From positions 1 to 64,000 of the forward strand of contig CAIKDP010000209.1 in NCBI GenBank assembly GCA_903826205.1: a stretch of DNA of 64,000 bases. Direction: 5' to 3'. Source of the DNA: Akkermansiaceae bacterium (GTDB lineage Bacteria > Verrucomicrobiota > Verrucomicrobiia > Verrucomicrobiales > Akkermansiaceae). Of this stretch, positions 1 to 9,145 are shown in pieces. The notes below the pieces were generated by a model, which was not told the origin of the DNA, searched no databases, and saw only the letters and a list, made by a program, of their open reading frames with translations. Each line of letters begins with the position of its first letter. Within the stretch, counting starts at the first letter, position 1. The position numbers and the translations under genes were made by a program.

Positions 1-2334
1 GACTCGTGCCTCGCGTTGCTGCGGGCCATAGCCCACGCGGAAAACCTGTCGATCGGGGGAAGCGGCACGGGACGGACGCAGACATCAAGCAGTGGCTCGG
101 GAAGTAATGTTAGATCGTCTGCGTTGCGGGGCCAGCCGTTCTCGACACCTCCACCATCCAAGCACCTATCGCCCACTTCAAAAATTTCCCGAAGCAAGGT
201 CAAGCCATTGCCGTGGATTATCGCCGCGTGCGTTGTCGGCGCATGGGCGATGGTTGCGGCCTACAGAAAACCGGAAGTGAACACCGTTAGGATTGTGGAT
301 GAGGCCGTCGTACAACGCGAGCGCGACAAGGCGGAAGCAGCCACGGCCCAAGCCAAGGAAGCAGAACAACGCGCCGCCAAGGCTGAACAGGAGAAGCAAA
401 CACTCGCCACACAAGCTATGGCGCAAGAAGAGGCAGCCAAGCAGGAAAAGCAAGCACTTGCTGAGCAAGCCAAGGCGCAGGAAGAGACCGCCAAACAAGC
501 GGTTGAGCAACAACGCGCGGCGGATTTGGCCAAGGAGGAGGCATCGAATATCATCAAGACTGCGAAGGACCAACCTTTTGTGAACAGCCTTGGGATGAAG
601 TTTGTGCCGGTGCCAGGTACGAAAGCGCTGTTCTCGATCTGGGATACACGGGTGAAGGACTTTGAGGCGTTTGTGAAGTCAACTGGTTTCGATGCAACTG
701 GTGGAATGGTTTCGCTGCACAAGGGTAAGCCTGCGCAGAATGGCGCGACATGGAAGAACCCCGGTTTTCTACAAACGCCGGATCACCCTGTGGTAGGAGT
801 GAGCTGGGAGGATGCAAAAGCGTTTTGCAAATGGCTGACAGAAAAGGAGCGAAAATCGGCGAGAATAGAAGTAGAACAGGAGTATCGCTTACCGACCGAT
901 ATGGAGTGGAACGCAGCGGTGGGAGGTGGCAAGTATCCATGGGGCAACCTATGGCCGCCGCCGAAAGCGGCTGGGAACTATGCCGGGCGCGAGGCGAAAG
1001 ATGAGGACTGGCCTGATAAAATGTCCGTGATCGAAGGCTATCGGGATGACTATGCCCGAACTAGTCCCGTGGGGAGCTTTATCGCGAATGAATATGGCTT
1101 GTTTGATATGGGCGGTAATGTTTGTCAATGGTGCGAAGATTGGTATCGAGCGGAGATCCAGCCGAAAGAATTATTGGATAAATATACATTTTTGAAACAA
1201 GACGATGGCGGCAAGAAATACCGTGTAGTTCGCGGCGCATCTTGGAACATCAGTGATCCAGATAGTATATCGTCCTCGATCCGCGACTACGTCACTCCCG
1301 ACAGTCGCAGTGATCGTGGCGGATTTCGTTGTGTGCTGGTGATCGGGGCGGATTTGGCCAAGGAGGGTCGCAAACTGGAAGATGCACCTGAACTGACAAG
1401 AGCGACGTGGGATGTCAAAATTATCGGTGGCGATGACTATGTCTCCGTAGGGAGCATCAAGCAGTTTTACCACTTCACCAAGCTGACCCGCAATGGGCCC
1501 ACAAACACCTTGGAAAATGCCAAAATCATGGTGAATCTCAACGTCGGTTCCACCGAGTGCATAATGAACAAGGTGAAGTTTGTCCTTAGCAAGCCGGTGG
1601 GAGAAATTGACTCCAATGCCTATGTTTCACGCACGGATTTGGCCAAATTGATCGATCCGGTCTTGCGGCCGAATTTCATCAAGAACGCCGGAAACTTCAA
1701 AACCGTGATACTCGATGCCGGTCATGGTGGCAAGGATCGTGGCATCACCAGCGCCTACGGCACCGAGGCCGATTACACTCTCAAGGTTGCATACCTCATC
1801 AAGGAACAGCTCATAGCGAAGGGTTACAAAGTCTTCATGACCCGCGACGGCGACCGCACTGTTTCGGAACAGGCACGGGTGAAAGCGGCCAACGCCATCA
1901 AGGAAGACGCCATCTTCATCAGCATCCACTTTGGCTCAGGTGGGCAGGATATACGCGGAATTGAGACCTTCAGTCTTTCGCCCCCTGGTGTGCCAGACTA
2001 TGGCAAAGGGATAACTGACGCGGATAAATACCTACGCGCTGGCAATGAACACGACTCTGCCAACGTCGCCCTTGCCACCGCCGTGCATGGCCTCGAACTG
2101 CGCGCGCTGGGCACCAATACCGTTGACCGTGGCATCAAGCGTGCCCGCTTTGACGTGCTCTCCGGGCTCGACCATCCGGCCATCTTGCTGAATGGCGGTT
2201 TCATAACCCACCCCTATGAAGCCCGCTTGATCCATAACGAAAAATATCAGGCCGCCCTGGCCAGTGGTATCGCGGCGGCAGTGGAAAAATACCGCGCTGC
2301 GGTCTCCCGGGCTAGGGTTAATGCAAGCGAATGA
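1..2334 (+). CDS. SUMF1 (formylglycine-enzyme fold) / Amidase_3 fusion, left-truncated by window edge
   Basis: The frame is open to the left edge, so the TTG at base 16 is not trusted and an upstream, probably cytoplasmic, domain is missing. Counting from that TTG the order is: Ser-rich linker, one membrane segment (about 64-83), Ala/Glu/Gln coiled coil (95-180), SUMF1 fold (188-445; VVGVSWEDAKAFCKWL, YRLPTDMEWNAAVG, GLFDMGGNVCQW, GFRCV), a copper-amine-oxidase-N-like unit (about 465-555) and an N-acetylmuramoyl-L-alanine amidase domain from 562. The zinc-ligand motifs are present (DAGHGG, the Glu of TEADYTL, SIH). The usual catalytic Glu near the end (VExxF) appears to be Asn (LLNGGFITHP), so hydrolysis is uncertain. 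Amidase_3 enzymes cleave the stem peptide from muramic acid. The membrane anchor and long stalk suggest a peptidoglycan-facing role. The missing part may be a kinase, as in the gene at 9146-11788; that is inference only. Confidence 0.85.
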   Translation, partial: DSCLALLRAIAHAENLSIGGSGTGRTQTSSSGSGSNVRSSALRGQPFSTPPPSKHLSPTSKISRSKVKPLPWIIAACVVGAWAMVAAYRKPEVNTVRIVDEAVVQRERDKAEAATAQAKEAEQRAAKAEQEKQTLATQAMAQEEAAKQEKQALAEQAKAQEETAKQAVEQQRAADLAKEEASNIIKTAKDQPFVNSLGMKFVPVPGTKALFSIWDTRVKDFEAFVKSTGFDATGGMVSLHKGKPAQNGATWKNPGFLQTPDHPVVGVSWEDAKAFCKWLTEKERKSARIEVEQEYRLPTDMEWNAAVGGGKYPWGNLWPPPKAAGNYAGREAKDEDWPDKMSVIEGYRDDYARTSPVGSFIANEYGLFDMGGNVCQWCEDWYRAEIQPKELLDKYTFLKQDDGGKKYRVVRGASWNISDPDSISSSIRDYVTPDSRSDRGGFRCVLVIGADLAKEGRKLEDAPELTRATWDVKIIGGDDYVSVGSIKQFYHFTKLTRNGPTNTLENAKIMVNLNVGSTECIMNKVKFVLSKPVGEIDSNAYVSRTDLAKLIDPVLRPNFIKNAGNFKTVILDAGHGGKDRGITSAYGTEADYTLKVAYLIKEQLIAKGYKVFMTRDGDRTVSEQARVKAANAIKEDAIFISIHFGSGGQDIRGIETFSLSPPGVPDYGKGITDADKYLRAGNEHDSANVALATAVHGLELRALGTNTVDRGIKRARFDVLSGLDHPAILLNGGFITHPYEARLIHNEKYQAALASGIAAAVEKYRAAVSRARVNASE

Positions 2335-2445
2335 CAACAAAGCGAGGCGGAGGAGGATAATGGCAATGGTTTTTTTCCTGGAACTTGTGAACGACGAAGG
2401 TGCAAGTGCAGCGAGTTAAGCAGGGCTCGGCGAAGCAACCCGAGG

Positions 2446-3495
2446 TCATGGCAGTGGCACAATTTTCCAGCCATCGCTCTGGGTGAATTCGCGGGCGGCG
2501 AAACACCAGATGATGACCTTCTTCTTGGTGAGGAATCCGGGGTCCTTGCGCGCCTTGCGGTATAGGTTCACGCGTGCCGCTGTGGCTCCACTACCACGCA
2601 CGGCGATCACCTCGGGGACGCTTCCCAATTCCACGCCGAGGTGATCAGCCAGACCTCCGGCCTTGGCGAGCATGTCGCCGCCGGAGTGGAAGATGAGGCA
2701 ATGGCTGTCACCTAACAATATAACCGGTGAGTCTGGATCCGGTGCCGGGGGGTCGGTGGCACCAACCGCCTTCAACACAACTTGGAACGCCAGTTCCTCG
2801 GTGGTGCCGGGAGCTGCCAGATCGCCTTGAATAGTGAGTTGGGTTGGCGGGCCTGGAAGCGGACCATCCGCCGATTTTCTAACCACCTCGGGGAGGATTT
2901 CGCGAAGGTGGGAGGCGATGGCGCGAGCCAGCACGGCCGTCGTCCGCGGTGTGAAATGGGAGTCGGTCTTGCAGTAGACTGGATCGCCGCCGGCGGCCGC
3001 GCGGGCAACCTCGGCTGCCAGCACGGGGCTGACGTCCATGACATCCACGCCGTTTTGCCTGAGGGCTTCGATGAACCTGCCGCTGGCCTTGGCATAGCCA
3101 GCAGCAGCGGCCACGGCGGCGGGAGGAAACAATTGGTCGGCGCGGATCAGGGATTTTTCGGGGACGGGCAGGATCACCAGGCGGACGCCTTTGGCAGTCA
3201 GAGATTGTTGGAAATTGATAATGGCCGGCAGCGGATCGTTGTCACCGGTTAGAGCGGGAGCATCCGCCGCGGTGGCCAGATGGCGAATTTCGGCGGGTAG
3301 GAAAAGCCATCCGTCGCGGCCGGGCACGGCGCGCGCAGCGGCGTCCGCCAGCGCCGGCAAAGCTGGCAAGGCAGCCGTGGCCGTCTGCTGCGCTGGCGCG
3401 GGGGATGCAGCGCCGAGAATCGCCGCGGCTATGGGGAAAATAATACGTTCCGCGAGATTTGTCGGGTTGCGTTTGGAATTCATGAATGAGTGCAT
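2446..3495 (-). CDS. AlgX/AlgJ-like SGNH acyl-transfer protein, secreted
   Basis: The ORF track starts at 3531. I place the start at 3495 (MHSFMN) or 3483 (MNSKRN), because a Sec signal peptide (PIAAAILGAASPAPAQQ) follows. The mature protein has the AlgX/AlgJ layout: GRDGWLFLP near the N-terminus, KTDSHFTP (the DxH half of the catalytic site) and ILLGDSHC (the nucleophile block). In the family these periplasmic proteins move acetyl groups onto exopolysaccharide, working with an MBOAT protein. It is the last gene of the five-gene leftward operon and its start overlaps the end of the preceding AlgX-like gene, so the two are probably translationally coupled. It is shorter than its neighbour and lacks a membrane anchor. 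The polymer substrate cannot be read from sequence. Confidence 0.85.
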   Translation of the reverse strand: MHSFMNSKRNPTNLAERIIFPIAAAILGAASPAPAQQTATAALPALPALADAAARAVPGRDGWLFLPAEIRHLATAADAPALTGDNDPLPAIINFQQSLTAKGVRLVILPVPEKSLIRADQLFPPAAVAAAAGYAKASGRFIEALRQNGVDVMDVSPVLAAEVARAAAGGDPVYCKTDSHFTPRTTAVLARAIASHLREILPEVVRKSADGPLPGPPTQLTIQGDLAAPGTTEELAFQVVLKAVGATDPPAPDPDSPVILLGDSHCLIFHSGGDMLAKAGGLADHLGVELGSVPEVIAVRGSGATAARVNLYRKARKDPGFLTKKKVIIWCFAAREFTQSDGWKIVPLP

Positions 3496-3514
3496 GACCG
3501 GATATAATTGGGGG

Positions 3515-5248
3515 CTAATCTTCAACGGCAAATTCCGCCAGCCAGTTCACAGGTTGGGTGATCAGGCCACCGGTCGGCTCGCAGCGGTGGTGGCGGGCGA
3601 ATTCATCTTCCGCAGACGTCCATGACCGCAGGTTGGCCCGGATGTGTTGACCGGGTCTCAAGTTCGCCAAAGCCGTCCATTGGTGGTCCTTCATGACCAG
3701 TCCATAAACGACCGCCTTGTGGCCGGTGAGCGCATGCCCTAAGACCGGCTTCAAATCCTCCAGCACAAGATAGCCTACGAACTCCTTGTAAACCGTCGCG
3801 CTCGGATGCGGAACCGCGCCGATTTCAGCCACCGTAGCGGACACCTGCTCGGAATCCTCATCCGCAACTTCCACAAACTGGCCGTCAGACGCAGGTGGTT
3901 TGACAAGCTCATACGGATAGGAGAGCCAGCGGCCCTCAGTGAGTTGTGAGGCGGCGAATTCCCAGACGACCACCCGTTTACCCGCGAGGCGGTCTTTGCC
4001 AGTTGCCAACTCCCGTGCCAATAGGGAGCGGGTGGCGGAGGCACCATCGCCATTGCGCAAGATGGCATCAACCGGCATGCCGAGTTCTGCGCCCAGGTGT
4101 TCCGCAAATCCAGCGTCCTGTCCCCAACCCATGCTGGCCAGGCTGAAAATGTTGCAAAAGCTATCTCCTAGCAATAACACCGGAGACTCGCGGTTGCACA
4201 GCCAGCGGATGCCCTTGTCGCCGCGCACCTCAGAGATTTCAACTTGCTCCGGCGGATACTGACGGGATCCTGACGGCAGCTTGAGCATGCGGGCCAGATC
4301 TCCCTCGTTGGTGATCGCGCGCGGTACCCGCGTCGCTTTTGCAGTGCCGGGTCTGACCAGTCCACGGTTAGTTAGAAAGCGTGCCAAATCCGCGGCGCAT
4401 GTCTGCATGGCCACTGGATTCCAGTGGCTGTCGGTTTTGAGATAGGCCATGCCACCGTGTGCGGTCTTGGCATCCATGAGCGAGTGGGCCGGATCAAAAA
4501 CCACCACTCCAGCCTGCTCCAATGCCTCACGCCATGCCGAGAACTCCGCAGGTTTCAAAACCTCAAATTGGCGATAAGCTGGGCCGCCCAGAAATTCGGG
4601 GTGGACGCTCAACTTCGGCCATGCTGGCACTAACACCAAACTGATTCCGCGCTCCCTCAGGGCCTGTGCAAAATGCGTAACCGCCGCCAGCGATGCATGG
4701 TAGCCCGCAGCCTCGGACGGTTCACTGCGCGCTGCAACGGCTCCAGGTCGTGCGGAACGCTCCGCGCGGCGTGTCAGAAAACGGAATGATGGCCGATAGA
4801 ACAGCCAGCCATCCTTGCCAGTCAGCACCTCGGTGCCGCCCTCGCCGCAAGCGGCCAAAACACTTTGCACGGCGGGTTGGACTGCCCGCACGAAGGGAGA
4901 ATGCTCGTCCACCTGACGCTCGGTGGCCTTGATCCAGTTGAGGATTTTGCGGTTTTCATTGAATAGTGGGTTGCTCCACTGTGGTAGTATGGACGCCATG
5001 GGGGTTGCCGAGGATGGCGACACTGGTGGTGCCGCTGCGGTTGCGCCGGCGATGCTCGGAACTCCTCGCAGCACGGGAAGATCCCACAAGAACACACCAT
5101 ACAGAAAGGCGATAAACAGTCCGACAAAGATCACCGCATGAGTCTTGCGGATCTCGGTGCGACCGATTTCCTCCATCGCCATGCGCTCGCCCCTACCTAT
5201 CATGGGTGAGGAGTTAACAGCGGCAGTTGCTGAGCGGTGCGGATCCAT
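3515..5248 (-). CDS. AlgX/AlgJ-like SGNH acyltransferase, membrane-anchored
   Basis: This 577-aa protein has an N-terminal membrane anchor (HAVIFVGLFIAFLYGVFLW). The AlgX/AlgJ fold follows: GKDGWLFYRPS, KTDSHWNPVAM (DxH motif) and LLLGDSFCNIF (nucleophile motif). About 120 C-terminal residues follow and are unassigned. MIGRGER (5203) and MAMEEIG (5182) are alternative starts; none has a convincing ribosome binding site. The gene starts 3 nt after the MBOAT stop codon. That pairing is the classical arrangement in which an MBOAT protein passes acyl groups across the membrane to a periplasmic SGNH protein. Having two consecutive AlgX-like genes suggests two acylation positions or a relay, which is inference. 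Confidence 0.88.
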   Translation of the reverse strand: MDPHRSATAAVNSSPMIGRGERMAMEEIGRTEIRKTHAVIFVGLFIAFLYGVFLWDLPVLRGVPSIAGATAAAPPVSPSSATPMASILPQWSNPLFNENRKILNWIKATERQVDEHSPFVRAVQPAVQSVLAACGEGGTEVLTGKDGWLFYRPSFRFLTRRAERSARPGAVAARSEPSEAAGYHASLAAVTHFAQALRERGISLVLVPAWPKLSVHPEFLGGPAYRQFEVLKPAEFSAWREALEQAGVVVFDPAHSLMDAKTAHGGMAYLKTDSHWNPVAMQTCAADLARFLTNRGLVRPGTAKATRVPRAITNEGDLARMLKLPSGSRQYPPEQVEISEVRGDKGIRWLCNRESPVLLLGDSFCNIFSLASMGWGQDAGFAEHLGAELGMPVDAILRNGDGASATRSLLARELATGKDRLAGKRVVVWEFAASQLTEGRWLSYPYELVKPPASDGQFVEVADEDSEQVSATVAEIGAVPHPSATVYKEFVGYLVLEDLKPVLGHALTGHKAVVYGLVMKDHQWTALANLRPGQHIRANLRSWTSAEDEFARHHRCEPTGGLITQPVNWLAEFAVED

Positions 5249-5251
5249 AGG

Positions 5252-6700
5252 TTAGAAGATAAAATAGATGAATGGATTGTAACTTTGGCTCGACAGCGTC
5301 ATAGTGCCGATCACCAGCAGGCCCAACAGGGCACCAAGTTTCAACGGGTGAAGTTGGCGGGTGAAATACCATGATTGAATGCCGAAAAATGCAATTACTG
5401 CCGCCAGCAGAAGGCTGGTCATGAGGTAAGGCGTGCGGGTGGCCGCGCTCACCAGTGACAGATCCGTCCCGCGTCCTGGCCACAGGCTGCCGAAATACCG
5501 CAGGGCTGTTGGCAGGTCGGCTGCGCGGAATGGAATCCATAACAATGAAACCCCGAGAAATGTCAGCGGACATTGCAGCCATACGGGTGGTCTGATTTTG
5601 AAGTTTCGCGTCCAAAATCGCTCGATGGCCAGCCATGTCCCATGGGCGCCGCCCCAGATGACGAAGTTCCAACTGGCGCCGTGCCATAGTCCTCCAAGCA
5701 ACATGACAACAATCAGATTGACATAAGTGCGACCGGTGCCCTTGCGGTTTCCACCCAGCGGAATATAGAGATAATCGCGCAACCATGTCGAAAGACTGAT
5801 GTGCCAACGTTGCCAGAAATCTGTCAGTCCGCAGGAGCGATACGGCGAATCGAAATTCTTAATGAACACAAAACCCAACATCAGGCCCAGGCCCACCGCC
5901 ATGTCCGAATAGCCACTGAAATCGAAATAGATTTGAAAGGTGTAGGCGAACATGCCGGTCCAGGCGTCCAGCGCGCTCAATACCCCGCTATCGAAGACGG
6001 TATCCGCGATGCGTCCGCAGGGATTGGCAAACAACACCTTCTTGCCCATGCCGAGCGAGAAAAAGGCCACTCCTCGGGAGAATTTGGCGAGGGTATGGGT
6101 GCGATACAGCAATTGGTCCGCGACGTCCTGATAACGGTTGATCGGCCCTGCGATCAATTGTGGGAATAGCGAGATGAAGCAGGCGAAATCAAGGAAGCTG
6201 CGCAGGGGTTTGGCATGACCGCGATACACGTCGATGGCATAACTCATCGACTGGAACGTGTAGAAACTGATGCCCAGCGGCAGCACCAGATGGAGAAAAT
6301 GCACCTGCCCGGCGCCCGTCCAACCCAGGGCCACGAACAAGCGCGCGAAATACTCAGCACCGAAATCGAAGTACTTAAAAAAACCTAACATTGTAAGGTT
6401 GCTCGTCATGCTCACCACCAGTGCGAGTGTTTGTCCGCGGGTGCGCGTGCCACCCTCTATAAGCGTGAAGTATTCGCTGCCGCGGTTACGGTGATCGCCG
6501 CGCGCGATAGCCCGTCCTGCAAAAAAGTCAATGGCCGTTGACGTCAACATCAACACCACGAACAAGGGGTTAGCCCAGCCGTAGAACGCGTAACTGAACG
6601 CCGTCAGCAACACCGAGCGTCCGCCACGCGGGCACGCGTAATAGGCCAACAACACAAGCGGCAAAAAAACAAACAGGAATATGTGAGAGCTAAAGACCAT
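5252..6700 (-). CDS. MBOAT O-acyltransferase, AlgI-like
   Basis: This 482-aa polytopic protein starts MVFSSHIFLFVFLPLVLLAYY, the typical AlgI N-terminus. It contains LPLGISFYTFQSMSYAIDVYRG, LRDYLYIPLGGNRKG and the catalytic-His region GLWHGASWNFVIWGGAHG, with length and topology as expected for the family. AlgI-type enzymes take acyl groups from a cytoplasmic donor and deliver them for O-acylation of exported polysaccharide, usually to AlgX/AlgJ/DltD-type partners. Two such partners follow immediately and two SGNH hydrolases precede it, all with gaps of about 12 nt or less, so the operon is well supported. The donor and polymer cannot be inferred. Confidence 0.93.
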   Translation of the reverse strand: MVFSSHIFLFVFLPLVLLAYYACPRGGRSVLLTAFSYAFYGWANPLFVVLMLTSTAIDFFAGRAIARGDHRNRGSEYFTLIEGGTRTRGQTLALVVSMTSNLTMLGFFKYFDFGAEYFARLFVALGWTGAGQVHFLHLVLPLGISFYTFQSMSYAIDVYRGHAKPLRSFLDFACFISLFPQLIAGPINRYQDVADQLLYRTHTLAKFSRGVAFFSLGMGKKVLFANPCGRIADTVFDSGVLSALDAWTGMFAYTFQIYFDFSGYSDMAVGLGLMLGFVFIKNFDSPYRSCGLTDFWQRWHISLSTWLRDYLYIPLGGNRKGTGRTYVNLIVVMLLGGLWHGASWNFVIWGGAHGTWLAIERFWTRNFKIRPPVWLQCPLTFLGVSLLWIPFRAADLPTALRYFGSLWPGRGTDLSLVSAATRTPYLMTSLLLAAVIAFFGIQSWYFTRQLHPLKLGALLGLLVIGTMTLSSQSYNPFIYFIF

Positions 6701-6712
6701 CGCCGAACATCC

Positions 6713-7705
6713 CTAATTCTTAACCCTATGTCTGGTGAAGGTTGTATCCAGCATGCGGATGACCGGCGCGGCCCATGAGGCTGCCGCAGCATCGTTATAG
6801 TGGACGCCGTCCGACCCTGTTTTGCCAGCCACATAGTGAGTGTAGCGCCGGGACAAGAAGGTGTAAAAGCCATAGCGCTGGTTGGTGCTTGTGATCAAAT
6901 GATCCACTTCATCTTCCACCCATTTCGGGAATTTGGAAGAGTCCGGCGGCGTAATCCAGATCACCATTCGAGTCGACCCGCCCGGGCTATACACGGCGTT
7001 GGCGAAAGCCTCATAAATCGCCGCCAATTGCGGCAAAGAATTTTTGCCATCCTTAAGCAGGCTGTCATAATGGTTGGTGCCGAGTTGCACGATGACGATT
7101 TGAGGGCGATACCTTGCCATCAAGGTCTCGATTTTCGGAGTGCTAACAGGAGCGGGGCGGTGACCGTGCTGGTATTCTTCCAAGATATGGCGCTGCGTGG
7201 TCGTCTCGCGGTAGCCGCAGGAAGAGATGAAATTCTTGTGAGATGAGAGCCAATGCTCTGGCGAAGAGCCGCAGGCAGCGTAAACAGCCACTCGGTTCGG
7301 CCCAAGGTTTTGCAGGAGCCAGGCCTCAATCTGATCCCCAAATGGCCCGACCGTTAGGGAATCTCCGATCATCAATACCTTTGATGCGCGGTTCAAAGGG
7401 CCTGCTGTGATCGGTTTATAGGAATAAGTGGTCCTGCCATCGGAAAACGGTGGGACACCCTGACTCTGCGCCGCGGAATTTGGCTCATTGACGGAAGCAG
7501 AGCTGCCATCCGATAATGGCGCACCCTGTGCCGTTTGATTTGGATTGTAGGTGGAAGCAGGCCTGTCATCCGAGAGCGGCGGCGGCACACTCTGGTTATG
7601 CGCTGGATTCAGTGTATAGAGGGAAGAGCAACTGCCGCAGCAAGCCGCCATTAGCAATGCCAAGGGAATCCGAAACGGTTTGAGATGTCGAGAGAGCTTA
7701 TTCAT
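6713..7705 (-). CDS. SGNH/GDSL hydrolase lipoprotein
   Basis: This 330-aa protein starts with a lipoprotein signal peptide (IPLALLMAACCGSCSSL; lipobox near Cys26). A linker of about 75 residues follows, built from an imperfect repeat (PPLSDDRPASTYNPNQ, APLSDGSSASVNEPN, PPFSDGRTTYSYKP). The SGNH hydrolase domain then shows block I VLMIGDSLTVG, block III QLGTNHYD and block V GVHYNDAAAASW. The family hydrolyses or transfers esters on carbohydrate. It lies between another SGNH gene and the MBOAT gene with gaps of about 12 nt. It is probably an envelope-anchored esterase or acyltransferase that edits the polymer modified by the MBOAT/AlgX pair. The repeated linker probably acts as a spacer. Confidence 0.82.
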   Translation of the reverse strand: MNKLSRHLKPFRIPLALLMAACCGSCSSLYTLNPAHNQSVPPPLSDDRPASTYNPNQTAQGAPLSDGSSASVNEPNSAAQSQGVPPFSDGRTTYSYKPITAGPLNRASKVLMIGDSLTVGPFGDQIEAWLLQNLGPNRVAVYAACGSSPEHWLSSHKNFISSCGYRETTTQRHILEEYQHGHRPAPVSTPKIETLMARYRPQIVIVQLGTNHYDSLLKDGKNSLPQLAAIYEAFANAVYSPGGSTRMVIWITPPDSSKFPKWVEDEVDHLITSTNQRYGFYTFLSRRYTHYVAGKTGSDGVHYNDAAAASWAAPVIRMLDTTFTRHRVKN

Positions 7706-7716
7706 TTTAGGTCACT

Positions 7717-9012
7717 TTATCGGTTGCAATCAGCGCATTCCGAGCTGTCAGGATGCCGTCCGATGTCTTCATTTATCATGTAGGGAAACAAATCCGGCGC
7801 ACCGACGTCGTCCCGGCGATGGACGGGTGCCCATAGTGAGTCTTCCAGTATTTCCGATACCGTAAGGTCAAATTCCTTTCCTGTCCGATAGCGAGATAGA
7901 TCCTGCTTCAGATGTTTGATGTATGCCGGGTGCATCATCAGCAATTCCTTGTTTTCGTATTTGCCGGTCCGCACCTTAACCACGTCATACAAATACCCTA
8001 CTAGAAATTCTCCGTAGGGGGCAAAGGATTCCGGGGCGGGTACTTTCGTCATCGATTTCAAGCGCAACCGCAGCGAGACGTCGCCCTCTTTCGCCTTTGC
8101 CACCGGGTCCGCAAGTTCTAGGTTCCGCTTGGTGAGGACTAGAGCGGCGTTGATGTCATTGGCAATCAGGTCCTCTGCAATCAAACGGAAGATGTCGTCA
8201 CCCCAATCCAGCGCCGCCTTCCCCCAGAAGTGCATTTTGTCCCTATCCTGATTCTTGTATGGGTAACTGGTGATTTTCCGACTATCAAGCATGACGCCTA
8301 TTCTTGTCGCCTCGGTGCCGATGCGATCAAAGACGAATTGCTGGACGTCAGGCGTCACGTTGCCAGCCTGCGGTGATCCAACCCAATAAAACTTCCTGAC
8401 ACTGGAGCCGTTTGTAGCGAGCCACCGGATCAGGGGCGTGACATGTGCCCGAATCAGCTTGCCGTGCGTATCCTCAATAATGACTCGCCCTTGCTTGAAG
8501 ATATCGAAAAAGTTGTTGCCATTCTGGAATACCACGATGTCAGGCTTCACCCGCTCCATCAAATCCTCGATTTTGGGCACCCGGTGTGCCGCCGGCTTGT
8601 GCCCTTTGGTCATTCCGTAGAAGTCTTTTTCCTCTTCGGGCATTTTCTTGCCGGCAACCGATTCGATTCGCAAGAACCCGCAACGCGTTGAGGCCTTGCC
8701 ATACGGTGGCATTTTCATCCAGCTCAGCGGATTGGTCCCGCAGGCCACAATTGTATGCACTGCGGCCACGCCCGGGCAAGATCGGAAGCAGGCATCTAAC
8801 TCGGATGCAAAACCGCCGAGTCCCATCGAGTCCGATAAGATCAGCACCCGCAGCCCTTTTTCCGCAGGCGTTGTCAAACAAGTCGCCCCGGTGTTATTGG
8901 CGATTTCTAATCCCCTTGGAACAAGCGCCGTAGTTGCGCCGCATGCGAAAGCACCGCAAAACGCCATGCATGCCAATACTCCAACCACCCGGCCCAGCAA
9001 ATATCGGCTCAT
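7717..9012 (-). CDS. Secreted SGNH-like hydrolase
   Basis: The track ORF begins at 9075. I prefer ATG 9012 (MSRYLLGRVVGVLACMAFCGAFA), which gives a clean signal peptide. The domain carries VLILSDSMGLGGF (block I, nucleophile Ser), VFQNGNNFFD (block III Asn) and DKMHFWGKAALDW (block V Asp/His), so it belongs to the SGNH superfamily. About 130 C-terminal residues are unassigned. Its layout, including the Cys pair near ACGTNPLSW and the motif for a GHKPA-type segment, resembles the next gene downstream, so the two are likely paralogues. It is the first of five genes in the acylation operon. A 133-bp gap separates it from the end of the kinase gene upstream. Confidence 0.78.
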   Translation of the reverse strand: MSRYLLGRVVGVLACMAFCGAFACGATTALVPRGLEIANNTGATCLTTPAEKGLRVLILSDSMGLGGFASELDACFRSCPGVAAVHTIVACGTNPLSWMKMPPYGKASTRCGFLRIESVAGKKMPEEEKDFYGMTKGHKPAAHRVPKIEDLMERVKPDIVVFQNGNNFFDIFKQGRVIIEDTHGKLIRAHVTPLIRWLATNGSSVRKFYWVGSPQAGNVTPDVQQFVFDRIGTEATRIGVMLDSRKITSYPYKNQDRDKMHFWGKAALDWGDDIFRLIAEDLIANDINAALVLTKRNLELADPVAKAKEGDVSLRLRLKSMTKVPAPESFAPYGEFLVGYLYDVVKVRTGKYENKELLMMHPAYIKHLKQDLSRYRTGKEFDLTVSEILEDSLWAPVHRRDDVGAPDLFPYMINEDIGRHPDSSECADCNR

Positions 9013-9145
9013 GGGCAGCGTGGCTGGGGTGTCGAGTGCGGAAACATGGTGTGTTCGATAGAAAATGTTAGCCACAGGTTAGGAACCGCCATGGAAAGGG
9101 CAAGCAATATTTTGCATTGGAAGCACTGGTAGAAGGAAGGCTGGC

